From positions 1 through 23,671 of the forward strand of contig CAYMPQ010000020.1 in NCBI GenBank assembly GCA_964392345.1: a stretch of DNA of 23,671 nt, read 5' to 3'. The notes beneath the pieces were generated by a model. The model was given only the letters and a program-made list of their open reading frames with translations. It did no database searches and was not told the origin of the DNA. A program made the position numbers and the translations under genes. Shown piece after piece: positions 21,446 through 23,671 of this stretch (position 1 is its first letter; every line of letters starts with the position of its first letter). The DNA is from JAUVXY01 sp964392345 (GTDB lineage: Bacteria; Actinomycetota; Humimicrobiia; Humimicrobiales; Humimicrobiaceae).

Positions 21446-23671
21446 AATTTCTAATTTGATCTATAAGTTTTTTATACAGCTTATCCATCTCTTCTAAAGT
21501 AATGCCATAATTTCTTTTAAGACCTCTTGCAAACTTTCTAACTTCTCTTTCCACTTTCTTTTCCTCAGTAGGCTGGTTAAACCACCCCGGGAATAAACAA
21601 TTCTCAAGTTTGATTGATATATTTTTTATTTCACCCGGCAATTCATCTTTTTTGCCAAATCTTTCCTCCAGAACCAGCAGCAAAGAATATTCAAGATCGG
21701 AAAAGCTGATAGCTTCCTGCCTGCTACTGAGATTGTTTATTTCATTAATTATATTTTTACCTTCTGAATATATTCTCTCGTAATTCTTGGTTTTTTCCTT
21801 CCATAACTTAAGTAGTCTTTCCACTCTTTCAATCAGAGATTCATAAATAGGATTTTTATGTCTCTCAACAAGAACCATCTTATTTAATGTAAAAAGTATA
21901 TTTGCTGCTTTTTCTTTTTTACTTTCTATTTTTTCTTCAAGTTTTTTAAGATAATTTTGGTCAAAAGAAATTTCAGGAAGCTCTTTCTCCAGATTTTTTA
22001 TTTCAGTAGACTGGTGAATAAATTTGATAGTCTTATCAAAATATTTTTTCACATATTCTTCAACTGGCATTTCCCGGTTTACTATTTTCATATAATAAGT
22101 GTATATAGCTGAAATCCATTTATAATCCTCCAGGTATTCAATCTTTATCTCCTCCGAGCCAAGTAATTCGAAAGTTTTTCTTAAGCTTTTATATTTTTCA
22201 ATAAACTCTTTTTCATTTACTTTCTCAGTAGTTAAAAGCTCTACAGCATTCAGTAAGGTTTCCCTATCATAATTTTTTGGTAATTCCTCAAACATCTTAA
22301 AAATTTCATAAATAAGATTTTTGAACTCTTCCCCTATATCCTCATAACTGGAGAGTACACATTTTATATCTTCTTCACTGTATATTTTAAAAGCTTTTTT
22401 TATTTCCTCCAGTATTCCAACATAATCAATAATAATTCCTGCTTCTTTAAGGTCCCGGTAAAGTCTGTTTGTCCTGGCAATTGCCTGCAGTAATCTGTGT
22501 TCTTTAAGTGGTTTATCAAGATACATAACCTGAAGGCTGGGAGCATCAAATCCAGTGAGCAGCATATCGGTAACAATTAGTATCTTCGGGTACTTTTCAT
22601 CCTTGTATTTATCAACTATATCTTTTCTAACATCTTCAACATCTTTAGTTCCAAATCTCTCCTTCATCTCAGCAACTCTCTCGGTTAATTCTCGCCTATC
22701 GTTTCTATTGTATGTCATTACTATTTCGGAATATTTTGGTGGTAAAAATTTATCCAGCTCTTTTTTATAACGATTGCATGCCAACCTGCTTGCTGTAACC
22801 ACCATAGCTTTAAATTTACCATCTATGTTTTCTTTAAAATGCTCTGCTATATCTTTAGCTATCAGATTAATTCGCTTCTGATTTTCCAGTACCACCTTTA
22901 TTGTAGTAAACCTCTCCTTAATCTTGCTTTCAACCATTTCCCCTATATCCTCAGGAAGCTCTTCAAGCTCAGAATCCAAAAAACTTTCCAGCATCTCTTT
23001 TTTTAAATGGACCTCTTCGGTTAGTCTTGGTTGGTAAACAATTTTTACTGTAAACTTATCTTTTATGGAATCGGCTATAAAGTATTTATCAAGATAAAGT
23101 TCATCCGGTGGATAACTAAATTCAAGATACGTATCTTTCTCTTTTTTTGATATCGGGGTTCCGGTAAAAGCAAAGAAAAAGGCATTTTTGAAAATACTTT
23201 TCATTTGAGCAGCAAGTAAGCCATATTGAGTCTTGTGACCTTCATCAATAAAGACAACCACATTTTTTCTATTCATTATTGTCTCTTTATTTTTTGAAAT
23301 TTCTTCCAGTTCTCTCTGAAGGTAGCTAAGTTCCTCAGGTTTAAATTTGTTAATAAGAGTTATAAAAATACCTCTTTTACCCCGGTAATCATCATATTTT
23401 AAGACTCTTTTAAGCGTGGCAATTTTACCTATTATTTCTGGTTTTTCAATATCTAAAAAACTAAATTCATCTCTTAACTGTATTTCAAGTTCACTCCTAT
23501 CCACAATAAAAAATATGGAAGGATTTTCAAGCTTATCCAAATAATAAAGCTTATTGGCTGCAAATATCATGGTGAAGGTCTTACCGCTTCCCTGCCAGTG
23601 CCATATAAGGCCTTTGTTTTTTTCTTCCTCTCCGGCTAAATTCTTCTCTACCCTGTTTACTATTTTACTGG
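21435..23671 (-). CDS. hsdR: Type I restriction enzyme R subunit (HsdR), C-terminal part, partial
   Basis: The frame is open to the window edge, so only the translocase and C-terminal domains are seen (about 744 codons). Motor motifs in order are HWQGSGKTFTMIF (Walker A, just before 23571), VVFIDEGHKTQYG (motif II, DEGH instead of the usual DEAH), FAFTGTPISKK (III), ILIVTDMLLTGFDAPSLQVM (V) and LLQAIARTNRLYRD (VI). A helical C-terminal region of about 350 residues follows, as in HsdR, where it contacts the methylase core. The N-terminal nuclease domain and the hsdM/hsdS genes would lie beyond 23671. The end overlaps the metallopeptidase gene by 11 bases. It cleaves unmodified DNA after ATP-driven translocation. 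Confidence 0.92.
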   Translation of the reverse strand, partial: SKIVNRVEKNLAGEEEKNKGLIWHWQGSGKTFTMIFAANKLYYLDKLENPSIFFIVDRSELEIQLRDEFSFLDIEKPEIIGKIATLKRVLKYDDYRGKRGIFITLINKFKPEELSYLQRELEEISKNKETIMNRKNVVVFIDEGHKTQYGLLAAQMKSIFKNAFFFAFTGTPISKKEKDTYLEFSYPPDELYLDKYFIADSIKDKFTVKIVYQPRLTEEVHLKKEMLESFLDSELEELPEDIGEMVESKIKERFTTIKVVLENQKRINLIAKDIAEHFKENIDGKFKAMVVTASRLACNRYKKELDKFLPPKYSEIVMTYNRNDRRELTERVAEMKERFGTKDVEDVRKDIVDKYKDEKYPKILIVTDMLLTGFDAPSLQVMYLDKPLKEHRLLQAIARTNRLYRDLKEAGIIIDYVGILEEIKKAFKIYSEEDIKCVLSSYEDIGEEFKNLIYEIFKMFEELPKNYDRETLLNAVELLTTEKVNEKEFIEKYKSLRKTFELLGSEEIKIEYLEDYKWISAIYTYYMKIVNREMPVEEYVKKYFDKTIKFIHQSTEIKNLEKELPEISFDQNYLKKLEEKIESKKEKAANILFTLNKMVLVERHKNPIYESLIERVERLLKLWKEKTKNYERIYSEGKNIINEINNLSSRQEAISFSDLEYSLLLVLEERFGKKDELPGEIKNISIKLENCLFPGWFNQPTEEKKVEREVRKFARGLKRNYGITLEEMDKLYKKLIDQIRNYGT

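Noticed and set aside
1..23671. CRISPR array, tRNA or rRNA genes
   Set aside because: No regularly spaced repeats and no cloverleaf or rRNA-like segment were recognised by eye on either strand.

Overview
The window is AT-rich, low-GC bacterial DNA. Genes have clear Shine-Dalgarno sites (AGGAGA, GGGAGG, GAGGAG). An FMN-riboswitch-controlled riboflavin operon, a 3D-domain cell-wall protein with a coiled-coil N-terminus, a SorC-type regulator and a free-standing corrinoid protein together suggest an anaerobic, Gram-positive-type bacterium (Bacillota, or a low-GC actinobacterial or related uncultured lineage). The sequence alone does not settle the phylum, and no rRNA or tRNA gene was seen.

Layout. 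(1) 1-1720 is decayed DNA: a 5'-truncated, frameshifted IS630-type transposase, a beheaded DUF4258 gene and about 390 bases of unassigned sequence. (2) 1720-10238 is the most unusual part. A SorC-family regulator (minus) faces a plus-strand cluster: formyltransferase, lipoyl-domain/E1-alpha fusion, E1-beta, class II aldolase-like protein, PEP-hydrolase-like TIM barrel, Tm-1-like (UPF0261) protein and the N-terminal half of an amidohydrolase. A promoter followed by a perfect inverted repeat lies between regulator and cluster. The genes look like one inducible catabolic unit whose substrate cannot be read from sequence. No E2 or E3 gene accompanies the E1 genes, and the aldolase-like protein has lost most of its metal ligands. 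(3) 10255-14586 holds a DUF4032/ParB-like protein with a metallophosphoesterase, a secreted coiled-coil 3D-domain protein, a degenerate Fe-S uracil-DNA-glycosylase-like protein and a corrinoid protein. (4) 14684-18703 (minus) is the riboflavin operon ribD-ribE-ribBA-ribH, preceded by promoter, FMN riboswitch and attenuator. The DHBP synthase half of RibBA has lost its acidic active-site motif. (5) 18800-20200 holds a Phd/PIN toxin-antitoxin pair flanked by remnants of an ATPase and a HigB-like toxin. (6) 20355-20854 is a small membrane protein behind a perfect 10-bp inverted repeat. (7) 20900-23671 (minus) is the C-terminal part of a type I restriction HsdR subunit, running off the window, overlapping a YgjP-like metallopeptidase gene that is interrupted by one amber codon.

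The best candidate for an undescribed system is region 2: a SorC-regulated cluster pairing a lipoyl-E1 two-gene dehydrogenase with the two halves of a Tm-1-like protein, a formyltransferase and an apparently non-canonical aldolase fold.
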